Origin: Litoreibacter albidus
GTDB lineage: Bacteria > Pseudomonadota > Alphaproteobacteria > Rhodobacterales > Rhodobacteraceae
Length of the DNA: 64,000 nucleotides
Reading direction: 5' to 3'
NCBI RefSeq assembly: GCF_900107015.1
Contig: NZ_FNOI01000002.1
Span: forward strand, 558,001 to 622,000
Numbering within the stretch: position 1 is the stretch's first letter; each line of letters opens with the position of its first letter. The position numbers and the translations under genes were made by a program. The notes under the pieces were generated by a model, which worked only from the letters and a program-made list of their open reading frames with translations, did no database searches and was not told where the DNA came from. Below, piece by piece: positions 39,249-47,568 of this stretch.

Positions 39249-40444
39249 TCTTTTAGCCCCGACGATTTATGAAGCATCCAGTCGACGACGAAGTTCACGG
39301 CCACAGTGAGTAGCGCGATGGCGCCGGCGGCCAAGAGCGGTGTGACGGCAACGTTCGGTGCGAAAGCCGCGAAGTTGATAAATTGCGATAGATCCCGAAC
39401 CATAGTGCCCCAGTCAGCCTTGGGCGGCTGAATACCCACACCAAGGAAGCTGAGGGACGCAATCGTCAGGAAGACAAAGCAAAAGCGAAGGCCGAATTCG
39501 GCTAACAGTGGTGCAAGCGCGTTTGGCAGGATTTCACGGAAAATCAGGTATCCCATGCCTTCGCCGCGCAGTTTCGCAGCCTCGATATAATCCATCACCA
39601 CGATGCTTTGCCCCACTGCGCGTGATAGGCGGAAGACCCGCGTGCTGTCGATCACGGCGATGATGAAGATCATGTACACGGTAACCAGCCACGCCTCACT
39701 TCCGGCCCATGCCGTGGCGATTGTCATTAACAGCAGCGAGAAAATCAAAGAAGGGATGGCCATCAGCGCGTCGACCATGCGCGACAGCAACTGGTCCAGC
39801 CAGCCGCCCAACACCGCAGCCAGAAATCCGAGCGTGCCGCCTAACAGGAATGCGAGGCAAGTGGTGACAAACGCGATGCCGACTGTGTTCTGCGCCCCGT
39901 AAATCAGGCGGCTTAAAATGTCTCGCCCGATTTGGTCAGTACCTAGCGGGAATTCGGGGTTACCACCCAAGGCAGGGTTGCCGCCCGCAACGACATTGGC
40001 AGAGCCTAGAATTTCTTCCTGACCATAGGGGGCGATGAAGCCCGCGAAGATTGACACGAACGCGTAGGCGATAATGATCATAATGCCGAAGGCCGCAGTC
40101 AACGGCATCGAGCGGAACAACTTCTTGCTGCCCTCCGACCCGACATTGCGAAACACCGTGCGAAACAGCCAAGACGCTGCCGCGAAGCCGAGCAGGCCGA
40201 TCACCGCCCAACGGAAGAAGATCACCCCAGGTTGCGGGATGTCGTTCACTGCCTGCGGTTGGAAGAAGTACCAAACGCTGAACAGCAGCGCGGCGGCAGC
40301 AAACACATAGCCGAACGCCACGCCAAGAGGCATATCGCGAAAGTAGGGCTTGTTGCCCGTCAGCTTTTGCGCGGCGAAGCGAAATGCCCACCCAAGGGCG
40401 AGCAGCAGTAGTACCCCACCTACAATCCAAATTAATGCGTTCAT
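39245..40444 (-). CDS. Peptide ABC transporter permease, DppC type with N-terminal membrane extension
   Basis: A 399-residue inner-membrane permease. The C-terminal 280 residues match DppC/OppC, with the loop EAAKLRGEGMGYLIFREILP contacting the ATPase. The first roughly 120 residues add three hydrophobic segments not usual in DppC (about 300 residues), before the normal first helix at PLTAAFGIMIIIAYAFVSIFAGFIAPYG, shown here only by position. It overlaps both neighbours by 4 bases. Confidence 0.91.
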   Translation of the reverse strand: MNALIWIVGGVLLLLALGWAFRFAAQKLTGNKPYFRDMPLGVAFGYVFAAAALLFSVWYFFQPQAVNDIPQPGVIFFRWAVIGLLGFAAASWLFRTVFRNVGSEGSKKLFRSMPLTAAFGIMIIIAYAFVSIFAGFIAPYGQEEILGSANVVAGGNPALGGNPEFPLGTDQIGRDILSRLIYGAQNTVGIAFVTTCLAFLLGGTLGFLAAVLGGWLDQLLSRMVDALMAIPSLIFSLLLMTIATAWAGSEAWLVTVYMIFIIAVIDSTRVFRLSRAVGQSIVVMDYIEAAKLRGEGMGYLIFREILPNALAPLLAEFGLRFCFVFLTIASLSFLGVGIQPPKADWGTMVRDLSQFINFAAFAPNVAVTPLLAAGAIALLTVAVNFVVDWMLHKSSGLKE

Positions 40445-41439
40445 TTGGGATGCCTCAGGCGTGGGTTGGAAATAATGGACAAGATATCCGCCGTCAGGTT
40501 GAGGAGGATGTAGACCGCAGCAAAGATCAGGCAGCAGGCCTGCACCACGGGGATGTCGCGAATTTTAACACTATCCACGAACAGTTGGCCGATGCCCGGA
40601 TAGACGAAAACGACCTCCACCACGACAACACCGGTGACCAGATACGCAAGGTTCAGCGCAACAACGGTGATGATCGGCGCAAGCGCGTTCGGTAGTGCGT
40701 GCTTCACGATCACACGCATTGGCGACAGACCTTTTAGCCGTGCCATCTCGATATAGGGCGACGCCAGAAGGTTGATAATCGCGGCCCGTGTCATGCGCAT
40801 CATCTGCGCGGTGACGGCCAAGGTGAGCGTGAGCGCGGGGAGCATGGTTTTGTTCAACCGGTCGCTGAACTCCATTCCGGGGAAGATGTTCGACAGCGAC
40901 GGGAACACTGGGTTCAGCACGGCAAGGAACAGGATCAGGATGTAGGCTAGGAAGAACTCGGGGCTGGAAATTGCTGACAGGGTCGTGACGTTCATCGCCT
41001 TGTCAAACGCAGTGTTGCGGTAAAGCGCAGTCAAAATGCCAAGCGTAACCGCTAGCGGCACCGAAATGGCGGCACTCACGCCCGCAAGAAACAACGTGTT
41101 TTTCAGGCGCGGGACGATCTGCTCAAAAACGGTGATAACGTCGCCACCAGTGCTTGATCCGGTGAAGGATTGGAACAATGCCTGTGACATAGGAACACCA
41201 AGATCGCCTTGGATCGCGGCAACCAGCCATTTCAGGTATCTGGTGACAGGGCCTTCATTCAGGCCGAGCTGTTCCCTGATTGCGGCCACGGATTCAGGCG
41301 TTGCCCCTTGTCCAAGGATGGATTGGGCAAAATCTCCAGGAAGCGCATTGACGGCGACAAAGATGATTATGGAAACGGCGAAAAGCGTTGCGATCCCGAG
41401 CAACAGTCTTTGAAGGATGATCTTTGCGAGTCCGGCCAC
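40441..41439 (-). CDS. Peptide ABC transporter permease, DppB type
   Basis: A 332-residue permease with six hydrophobic segments and the ATPase-contact loop EMARLKGLSPMRVIVKHALPNA. It starts with GTG at 41439 and is the first gene of the importer operon. The proline iminopeptidase gene lies 112 bases upstream on the same strand. Confidence 0.93.
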   Translation of the reverse strand: MAGLAKIILQRLLLGIATLFAVSIIIFVAVNALPGDFAQSILGQGATPESVAAIREQLGLNEGPVTRYLKWLVAAIQGDLGVPMSQALFQSFTGSSTGGDVITVFEQIVPRLKNTLFLAGVSAAISVPLAVTLGILTALYRNTAFDKAMNVTTLSAISSPEFFLAYILILFLAVLNPVFPSLSNIFPGMEFSDRLNKTMLPALTLTLAVTAQMMRMTRAAIINLLASPYIEMARLKGLSPMRVIVKHALPNALAPIITVVALNLAYLVTGVVVVEVVFVYPGIGQLFVDSVKIRDIPVVQACCLIFAAVYILLNLTADILSIISNPRLRHPK

Positions 41440-41551
41440 TGGCGTTTTTTACATCCCAATCATTACTAAGAGTTCCTGAGATTAACGCCTGAGCGCGGCC
41501 TGTAAACCCGTAGCGCCGAAATTGCCCCATTTTTACGGCGCTGGGTCTCAA

Positions 41552-42529
41552 TTATGCGTATTGGCCGCGTAAGTTGTTCATTATTCGCACAAGTTCGGCG
41601 GTGATGGCGGGTTCAGACAGCGCATGACCAGACGCCGCAATCATCCGCAGATTGGCATTTCGCCACCCATTTGCCAGCCTGTACGCAGACACGGGCGGGC
41701 AGATCATATCGTAGCGACCCTGCACAATATCGGCTGGGATATGCTCAATGGTTTTGCGGTTGGCGATGATTTGGTCGTCGCTGTCCAGAAAACCGCGATG
41801 GGTGAAATAGTGGTTCTCTAGCCGTGCGAATGCGCGGGCATAATCAGCTGGCGCATGTCCAACGGGGTGATTGACCCGAAGCGCCGCCAGTGCATTTTCC
41901 CATCCCGCCCAAGCACGCGCATAGCGCGTTTCTTGCGGGGTATCGCCGGAAAACAACCGGCGGTGATACGCGCCGATCATGTCGTCTTGCTCCGCCAGCG
42001 GAATCAGATCGGAAAACAGCGCCCATTGCTCGGGGAAGAACTGCCCAGCGCCGCCGCCGTAGAACCAGTCCAGCTCCGCTTGGGTCATCAGGAAAACGCC
42101 GCGTAGCACCAGATGCTCCGCACGGGTGGGGTGGCTTTGCGCATACAGCAACGACAGTGTGGCCCCCCAGCTGCCACCGAAGATGATCCACTTTTCGATG
42201 CCCAAATCTACGCGGATCAGTTCGATGTCGTTGATCAGGTGCTGGGTGGTGTTGTTCTCCACGCTGGCATGCGGGCGGGACCGGCCACAGCCGCGCTGAT
42301 CAAATAAGACAATCCGGTAAACGCTTGGGTCAAAATATCGCCGCATCGCAGGGGAGCAACCGCCCCCAGGTCCGCCGTGAAGTACCACAACGGGGATGCC
42401 GTTCGGGTTTCCGCATTGCTCCACATACACTCTGTGACCGTCGCCCACGTCCAGTATTCTTTGGTCGAAGGCGTCAATCGGGGGGTAGAGATGCGCAACC
42501 GCGCGGTTTTGTCCTGACGATCTGTCCAT
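41552..42529 (-). CDS. pip: Proline iminopeptidase
   Basis: Pip releases N-terminal proline from peptides in the cytoplasm. The 325-residue alpha/beta hydrolase shows the oxyanion-region HGGPGGG (51-57), DQRGCGRS, and the nucleophile elbow GGSWGA with Ser120; the C-terminal catalytic His is in ASGHALSEP. It lies just upstream of the peptide importer on the same strand, which fits a peptide uptake and cleavage unit. It is divergent from ubiG. Confidence 0.95.
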   Translation of the reverse strand: MDRSSGQNRAVAHLYPPIDAFDQRILDVGDGHRVYVEQCGNPNGIPVVVLHGGPGGGCSPAMRRYFDPSVYRIVLFDQRGCGRSRPHASVENNTTQHLINDIELIRVDLGIEKWIIFGGSWGATLSLLYAQSHPTRAEHLVLRGVFLMTQAELDWFYGGGAGQFFPEQWALFSDLIPLAEQDDMIGAYHRRLFSGDTPQETRYARAWAGWENALAALRVNHPVGHAPADYARAFARLENHYFTHRGFLDSDDQIIANRKTIEHIPADIVQGRYDMICPPVSAYRLANGWRNANLRMIAASGHALSEPAITAELVRIMNNLRGQYA

Positions 42530-42600
42530 AGAGCCCTATATAGTCTGCAAAGCGCTGGGCGCCATGCCCGAATGTGTCCAAGTTATAGGCGAGTCTGCAC

Positions 42601-43341
42601 ATGAATACTTCTACAGTCGACCCCTCCGAAATCGCAAAGTTCGAGGCCATGGCCGCAGAATGGTGGGACCTCAACGGTAAATTCAAGCCGCTGCATATGC
42701 TTAACCCGTGCCGTCTGGACTATATCACAAGTCAGATAGCGGCGGAGTATGATCGTGATCTGGACGCTTCGCTACCGTTCGAGGGGCTTCGCATCCTTGA
42801 TATCGGGTGCGGGGGCGGGCTGTTGTCAGAGCCTATGGCGCGGCTGGGTGCCGACGTAGTCGGCGCAGATGCGGCCGGTGGAAATATTCCTGTGGCCCAA
42901 GTCCACGCGGTGCAATCGGGGTTAACCATTGATTACCGCCACACCACCGCAGAGGCGATGGCCGAAGCGGGGGAGCAGTTCGACGTCGTTCTGAATATGG
43001 AAGTCGTAGAGCATGTGGCCGACCCGCTTGCGTATCTGACGGCATGCCAAACACTCCTAAAACCCGGGGGCCTGATGGTGTGCTCTACCATCAACCGAAA
43101 CCCGAAAAGCTTTATGATGGCGATCATCGGGGCGGAACACATCATGCGCTGGCTGCCAAAGGGCACACATGAATGGAACAAGTTTATCACGCCGGATGAG
43201 CTGTTTGAGTTGATATCAAACGCCGGTCTCAACCCTGTTGACCGCAAAGGCTTCGTGTTCAACCCGATAGCTTGGAGCTGGTCCCTGTCGGATCGCGACT
43301 TGTCCGTGAACTATGTGACGGCCAGCACTAAACCCAGCTAG
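42601..43341 (+). CDS. ubiG: Ubiquinone biosynthesis O-methyltransferase UbiG
   Basis: UbiG catalyses both O-methylation steps in ubiquinone synthesis, using SAM. The 246-residue protein has the family N-terminus ([19 protein letters not shown]), SAM motif I DIGCGGG (67-73) and the C-terminal [12 protein letters not shown] end. It is divergent from pip and its last 4 bases overlap a convergent MarR gene. Confidence 0.95.
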   Translation: MNTSTVDPSEIAKFEAMAAEWWDLNGKFKPLHMLNPCRLDYITSQIAAEYDRDLDASLPFEGLRILDIGCGGGLLSEPMARLGADVVGADAAGGNIPVAQVHAVQSGLTIDYRHTTAEAMAEAGEQFDVVLNMEVVEHVADPLAYLTACQTLLKPGGLMVCSTINRNPKSFMMAIIGAEHIMRWLPKGTHEWNKFITPDELFELISNAGLNPVDRKGFVFNPIAWSWSLSDRDLSVNYVTASTKPS

Positions 43342-43778
43342 TCTTCGGCAAGGCAGCGGCGCAATTCTCGAAGGACGGGAATTGCGTCCCGCACCTTGTC
43401 GCTTCCGACGCGGTCAATGATTGCAAGGATCATGGGGGCGACCGAGTCCAGCGCCGTGTCACGCGCACGGCGACCTGCGGGGCTGATCACAACTTGTTTG
43501 CGACGTGCATCGTCCCAGTCCGGTGAAATGTGGATGTGCCCAGCCCACTCCAGCTTTGCCAGCGTGTTGGTAAGGGCGCCGCGCGTCAGGGCAAAGCTTT
43601 TCGCCAGTTGTGCGGGCGTGCGTGGCTCCGTCAGCTGGTAGAGGTGGTTCAGCATGGTGAAGTGGGACAGCTCCATTCCTTTGGGCAGCGCTTTGCTCAA
43701 CCGGTTCCGCGCAAGTTGGTCGGCCATGAACAACTCTCCAAAGAGTGTTACAGCGATTTGATTTTTGTTCTCTGCCAT
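43338..43778 (-). CDS. MarR family transcriptional regulator
   Basis: A 146-residue winged helix-turn-helix protein. The recognition region is [20 protein letters not shown] and the wing contains [16 protein letters not shown]. MarR proteins usually respond to small aromatic ligands or oxidants; no target is obvious, since the nearest divergent gene is 200 bases away on the same strand (grxC). ATG 43778 is preferred over a TTG three codons earlier; neither has a strong ribosome site. Confidence 0.88.
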   Translation of the reverse strand: MAENKNQIAVTLFGELFMADQLARNRLSKALPKGMELSHFTMLNHLYQLTEPRTPAQLAKSFALTRGALTNTLAKLEWAGHIHISPDWDDARRKQVVISPAGRRARDTALDSVAPMILAIIDRVGSDKVRDAIPVLRELRRCLAED

Positions 43779-43982
43779 AAGTCGCAAGTGCTTGGGGACG
43801 GTGAAAAAAGATCGTCGGACACGCTGTCGCGTCCTCGCAACGTCTCGGGTTTAGTCTTGCGCAGACCATAGCCAGATCGGCCCGTGGGTCCAGAAATACT
43901 TGCCCGCTGTGAGCCAGTCTTGCGGTATAGCGGTGGTGCCCTCGGTAAACTCTGACTTGGATTGTCTACCGAGGGCGGGGAG

Positions 43983-44237
43983 TTATTTCAGCAATGCATC
44001 AAGCTTGCCCGCGCGGTCTAGCGCGTTGAGGTCGTCGTAGCCGCCGACATGCTTGTCGTTGATGAAAATCTGCGGAACGGTCCGGCCACCATTTGCCCGC
44101 TGGATCATCGCGGCTTTCTTGCCGGAGTCGCGGCTAACATCGGTCTCGTCGTAGGAGACACCTTTTTGGGCCAACAGGCGTTTCGCGGCGTGGCAGTATC
44201 CGCAAGTCGCAGATGTGTAGATTTCGACAGTTGCCAT
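43983..44237 (-). CDS. grxC: Glutaredoxin 3
   Basis: An 84-residue dithiol glutaredoxin that reduces disulfides with glutathione. Active site CGYC (C12, C15), the cis-proline TVPQIFIN and the GGYDDL glutathione-binding segment are all present. It lies 36 bases downstream of comF on the same strand. An open frame of 43 codons continues in phase right after its stop (see findings). Confidence 0.95.
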   Translation of the reverse strand: MATVEIYTSATCGYCHAAKRLLAQKGVSYDETDVSRDSGKKAAMIQRANGGRTVPQIFINDKHVGGYDDLNALDRAGKLDALLK

Positions 44238-44273
44238 GAGAATGTCCTTCTGACTGGTGTGTTGACGCCTTAA

Positions 44274-44993
44274 CTAGTCATCTTTCGTCACGCGCGCTAG
44301 GACCAGCACGTCAACTTGCCGTGCGCCAGCTGTAACGCAGGCTTCGGCGCAGGCGGCCAAGGTGGCGCCGGATGTCATGACGTCATCAACCAGTAGCACC
44401 GACCGCCCTGTTAGCTGCGTTCCTCTTTTGGGGTGGGGGATGATGGCGCCGTCCAATGCCGCAAACCGGCTGTCGCGCGACTTTCCGTCCAGCGTATCCG
44501 TCATCCGTTGCCGTAAAAGCGGATCGGGCAGGTAGGTCACCCCCAGTGTCTCCGCCACAACTTTCGCCAGTAACGCAGACTGGTTGTAGCGCCTTTTTAC
44601 ACGCCGGAGCCAGTGAAGGGGAACGGGCACCACTACTGTATCAGCGTCCAACGGCGGTGCCACGCGGACCATCCAATGCGCAGCAGGTCTTGCCAGATCG
44701 GTGCGGTCCCCATGTTTTAACCGCAACACGATGTCGCGCCCCTTCCCGCGGTAGAGCATGGCTGCCGCCCCGCGGTGCCACGGGCGGGCGATGGTCATGC
44801 AGTCATCGCACTGAATGTCCGTGCCCCGATCAGTCCCTGGCAACGGTAGGCCGCAGGTTTTACACGTGAGACCCTGAATGAAGTGGGTTTCGCGCCAACA
44901 CGCGCCGCATAGCGACAGATCGTCCTCTACCGCTGCGCCGCAGGTCAGGCACTGTGGCGGGTAGATCAGCCGAAGCGCGGATTGCAATTTCAT
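44274..44993 (-). CDS. comF: ComF family protein (phosphoribosyltransferase fold)
   Basis: A 239-residue protein with an N-terminal zinc-binding region of paired cysteines (CLTC, CGAC, CKTC, CDDC within the first 65 residues) and a C-terminal type I phosphoribosyltransferase fold with the PRPP-binding motif VLLVDDVMTSGAT. ComF proteins are needed for DNA uptake in several bacteria; the biochemical role is not settled. It is divergent from the methyltransferase gene with a 44-base gap. Confidence 0.92.
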   Translation of the reverse strand: MKLQSALRLIYPPQCLTCGAAVEDDLSLCGACWRETHFIQGLTCKTCGLPLPGTDRGTDIQCDDCMTIARPWHRGAAAMLYRGKGRDIVLRLKHGDRTDLARPAAHWMVRVAPPLDADTVVVPVPLHWLRRVKRRYNQSALLAKVVAETLGVTYLPDPLLRQRMTDTLDGKSRDSRFAALDGAIIPHPKRGTQLTGRSVLLVDDVMTSGATLAACAEACVTAGARQVDVLVLARVTKDD

Positions 44994-45037
44994 GCGTTTC
45001 CTCTAAGTAGCGGCGTCTGAGCCGTAGGAGTTCTATC

Positions 45038-45886
45038 GTGTCCCAACCCCGCCCCCTAACAGACCGTGAAGCCTTGCAGCGACAACGTGCGCGGGCCAGA
45101 GCACAAGGGCCCGCCATGTTCTTGCATGACGAGGCACTGTTCGAGGTTCAAGAAAGACTGATCGACGTTAACAGGTCGTTTACGTCACCTGCGATTGTGA
45201 CGGGCCACCCCGAGTATTGGGCGCAGGCCTTCCCCAATGCGGTGGTGGTTCCCGATGATGATGTTGTGGCGCTAGAGGTTGGCGCGCACGATCTGGTGAT
45301 CCATGCGATGGGGCTTCATTGGGCGAATGATCCTGTTGGCCAATTGGTGCAGTGCCGCCGCGCGTTGAAGCCCGATGGCCTGTTCATCGGAGCCTTTCTG
45401 GGTGGGCAAACCCTTGTGGAGCTCCGCGCCGCGTTGTCGGAGGCCGAAGCAGCGCTTTCCGGTGGGCTGGCACCGCGCGTTGCGCCAATGGGCGAAATCC
45501 GCGATCTGGGCGGCTTACTGCAACGCGCAGGGCTTGCTTTGCCAGTGGCTGACAGCTCCAAAAGGAGTGTGAGCTACGGCTCTCCTATGGCCTTGCTGCG
45601 GGACTTGCGGGCGATGGGCGAGGGCAATGCGTTGATGGATCGGCAAAAAACACCGCCACCACGTGATCTATTTACGCAAATGGCCCGTATATATTCAGAA
45701 CACTACGCTTTGGACGCGGATCGGGTCACGGCAACGTTTGAGATGATCTTCCTGACCGGATGGGCCCCGTCTGAATCGCAGCAGAAACCTCTGCAACCTG
45801 GGTCGGCCTCGACCCGACTGGCGGATTTTTTAAACACGACCGAGTTGGGGCAAGACGCGAAACCGGTTAATGGTGACGACAAATAA
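45038..45886 (+). CDS. SAM-dependent methyltransferase-like protein (BioC/NDUFAF5 type)
   Basis: A 282-residue protein of the class I methyltransferase fold. The central LVIHAMGLHWANDPVGQLVQ and CRRALKPDGLFIGAFLGG segments match the motif IV and post-IV regions of BioC/NDUFAF5-like proteins. The usual glycine-rich motif I is not visible in the N-terminal part, where YWAQAFPNAVVV stands instead. Mitochondrial NDUFAF5 hydroxylates an arginine in complex I, so a non-methyl role is possible. It precedes hemH by 5 bases. Confidence 0.82.
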   Translation: MSQPRPLTDREALQRQRARARAQGPAMFLHDEALFEVQERLIDVNRSFTSPAIVTGHPEYWAQAFPNAVVVPDDDVVALEVGAHDLVIHAMGLHWANDPVGQLVQCRRALKPDGLFIGAFLGGQTLVELRAALSEAEAALSGGLAPRVAPMGEIRDLGGLLQRAGLALPVADSSKRSVSYGSPMALLRDLRAMGEGNALMDRQKTPPPRDLFTQMARIYSEHYALDADRVTATFEMIFLTGWAPSESQQKPLQPGSASTRLADFLNTTELGQDAKPVNGDDK

Positions 45887-45891
45887 GGAAT

Positions 45892-46941
45892 ATGCAGATG
45901 ATGAACCCAACACCGTTGCCACATGCTGACGCAGACCACCCCAAGGTGAAATTCGGCAAGGTGGGCGTGCTGGTTGCCAACCTTGGCACGCCGGACGACT
46001 ACACCTACTGGCCGATGCGCCGGTATCTGAATGAATTCCTGTCGGACAAACGGGTTGTCGATATCGCATCGTGGAAGTGGCAGCCCCTGCTGCAACTCAT
46101 CATTTTGACGAAACGCCCCTTCGCGTCCGGTGAGGCGTACAAAAGCATCTGGAACCACGACAAGGGCGAGAGCCCGCTTCTGACGATCACCAAGGAGCAA
46201 ACTGCAGCCTTGAAGAAGGTCATGCGTGACAAATACGGCGACAATGTCGAGGTTGATTTCTGCATGCGCTATGGCAACCCGTCGACCAAATCCAAGGTCA
46301 AAGAATTGATCGCAAAAGGATGCGACAAGATCGTGTTCTTCCCGCTTTATCCGCATTACGCGGGCGCAACCTCCGCGACGGCAAACGACGAATTCTTCCG
46401 CGCCCTTATGGATGAAAAGTGGCAACCTTCCTCGCGCACTGTTCCGGCGTACTTCGAGAATGAGGCCTATATTGAAGCCTTAGCCCAATCGGTGGAGAAG
46501 GCTTACGCGGGGATTGAGCGGCCTGATGTGCTGGTGTGCTCTTACCACGGAATGCCGATCCGGTATTTGATGGAGGGCGACCCGTATCACTGCCAATGCC
46601 AGAAAACCACGCGCCTGCTGAAGGAACGGCTGGGCTGGGCGGACACGGACATCATCACGACTTTCCAGTCGGTTTTTGGTCGTGAGGAATGGCTAAAGCC
46701 CTACACTGTAGAAGAAGTGGCCCGACTGGCCGAGAGCGGTAAGAAAAAAATCGCCGTAATTGCGCCTGCGTTCTCTGCGGATTGCATCGAGACGCTTGAG
46801 GAGATCAACGAAGAGATCAAGGAAAGTTTCGAGGAAGCAGGCGGCGAGCAGTTTACCTACATCCCGTGCCTGAACGATGACCCAGCGCATATCGCGGCGC
46901 TGGCCCAAGTCATTGATGATAACCTGAAAGGGTGGGTCTAG
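45892..46941 (+). CDS. hemH: Ferrochelatase
   Basis: HemH inserts Fe2+ into protoporphyrin IX, the last step of heme synthesis; together with hemJ this shows the protoporphyrin route. The 349-residue protein has LVANLGTPD, the catalytic His219 in SYHGMP and the HCQCQKTTRLL segment. AAGGA lies just before the ATG. It is cotranscribed with the methyltransferase-like gene and converges on a 45-residue gene. Confidence 0.95.
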   Translation: MQMMNPTPLPHADADHPKVKFGKVGVLVANLGTPDDYTYWPMRRYLNEFLSDKRVVDIASWKWQPLLQLIILTKRPFASGEAYKSIWNHDKGESPLLTITKEQTAALKKVMRDKYGDNVEVDFCMRYGNPSTKSKVKELIAKGCDKIVFFPLYPHYAGATSATANDEFFRALMDEKWQPSSRTVPAYFENEAYIEALAQSVEKAYAGIERPDVLVCSYHGMPIRYLMEGDPYHCQCQKTTRLLKERLGWADTDIITTFQSVFGREEWLKPYTVEEVARLAESGKKKIAVIAPAFSADCIETLEEINEEIKESFEEAGGEQFTYIPCLNDDPAHIAALAQVIDDNLKGWV

Positions 46942-47075
46942 CCCGTGCGCTGGACGATAGGGCGACCGTCATAAGTGTTGTTGTCGACCTTGATGCGGAT
47001 AAATCCGTTTTCAAGCGCCTTCACGAAGATGCCCTGAATAGAAACGCAGCTGCCGATTGTCACGGTACGTAGCAT
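46938..47075 (-). CDS. Small conserved-looking protein, 45 residues
   Basis: A minus-strand frame from ATG 47075 to TAG 46938 encodes 45 residues beginning MLRTVTIGSCVSIQG and ending DGRPIVQRTG, with a beta-rich pattern that resembles a small barrel. A very strong GGGGGAAG lies 5 bases before the ATG, inside a short hairpin. It overlaps the end of hemH by 4 bases. I do not recognise the family with certainty. Confidence 0.7.
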   Translation of the reverse strand: MLRTVTIGSCVSIQGIFVKALENGFIRIKVDNNTYDGRPIVQRTG

Positions 47076-47080
47076 AGTAA

Positions 47081-47105
47081 CTTCCCCCAAAGTTAATTGA
47101 GGGGG
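47081..47105 (-). promoter_or_regulatory. Hairpin covering the ribosome-binding site of the 45-residue gene
   Basis: On the minus strand CCCCC (47105-47101) can pair with GGGGG (47088-47084), which is the core of the Shine-Dalgarno sequence GGGGGAAG. The loop is 12 bases and AT-rich. Pairing would hide the ribosome site. Confidence 0.45.
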
Positions 47106-47134
47106 ATTCTACCTAGGTTTTCCCCGTGCGCCAC

Positions 47135-47157
47135 AAAAAAACCAAATCAATTTTTGG
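47135..47157 (-). terminator. Weak intrinsic terminator after argJ-mutT
   Basis: A 5-bp stem ccaaa/tttgg (47142-47157) with T7 on the minus strand (47135-47141), 12 bases after the mutT stop codon. Confidence 0.45.
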
Positions 47158-47169
47158 AATTCTGTAACC

Positions 47170-47568
47170 CTATAGCCAGTCTCGTAAAATCGGGATCAGC
47201 GGAATGTCGGCAGGGGGCATCGGGTAGTTTTTCAGCGCGTTCGGGCGTGCCCATTCCAATGTTTGGCCCTCTTGCGGGGTCGGGATGCCCTCCCATTTCC
47301 GGCACGCGAACAATGGCATCAACAGGTGAAAGTCATCGTAGCTGTGGCTGGCGAAAGTCAGCGGGGCCAAGCAGCTTTGCCACGTGTTAATTCCCAGTTC
47401 TTCCTGTAGCTCACGGATCAATGCCTGCTCTGGCGTCTCCCCCTGTTCCACTTTGCCGCCAGGAAACTCCCAAAGGCCAGCCATCGACTTGCCGGCGGGG
47501 CGCTGCGCCAGCAGCACCCGACCGTCTGCGTCGATCAAGGCGACGGCAGAAACAAGGACGGTCTTCAC
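47170..47568 (-). CDS. mutT: MutT-type Nudix hydrolase
   Basis: A 132-residue Nudix protein, probably hydrolysing 8-oxo-dGTP to keep oxidised guanine out of DNA. The full Nudix box G-x5-E-x7-RE-x2-EE-x-G is present around residues 37-60 (GGKVEQGETPEQALIRELQE). Its start overlaps the argJ stop by 4 bases, a pairing frequent in alphaproteobacteria. Confidence 0.93.
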   Translation of the reverse strand: MKTVLVSAVALIDADGRVLLAQRPAGKSMAGLWEFPGGKVEQGETPEQALIRELQEELGINTWQSCLAPLTFASHSYDDFHLLMPLFACRKWEGIPTPQEGQTLEWARPNALKNYPMPPADIPLIPILRDWL

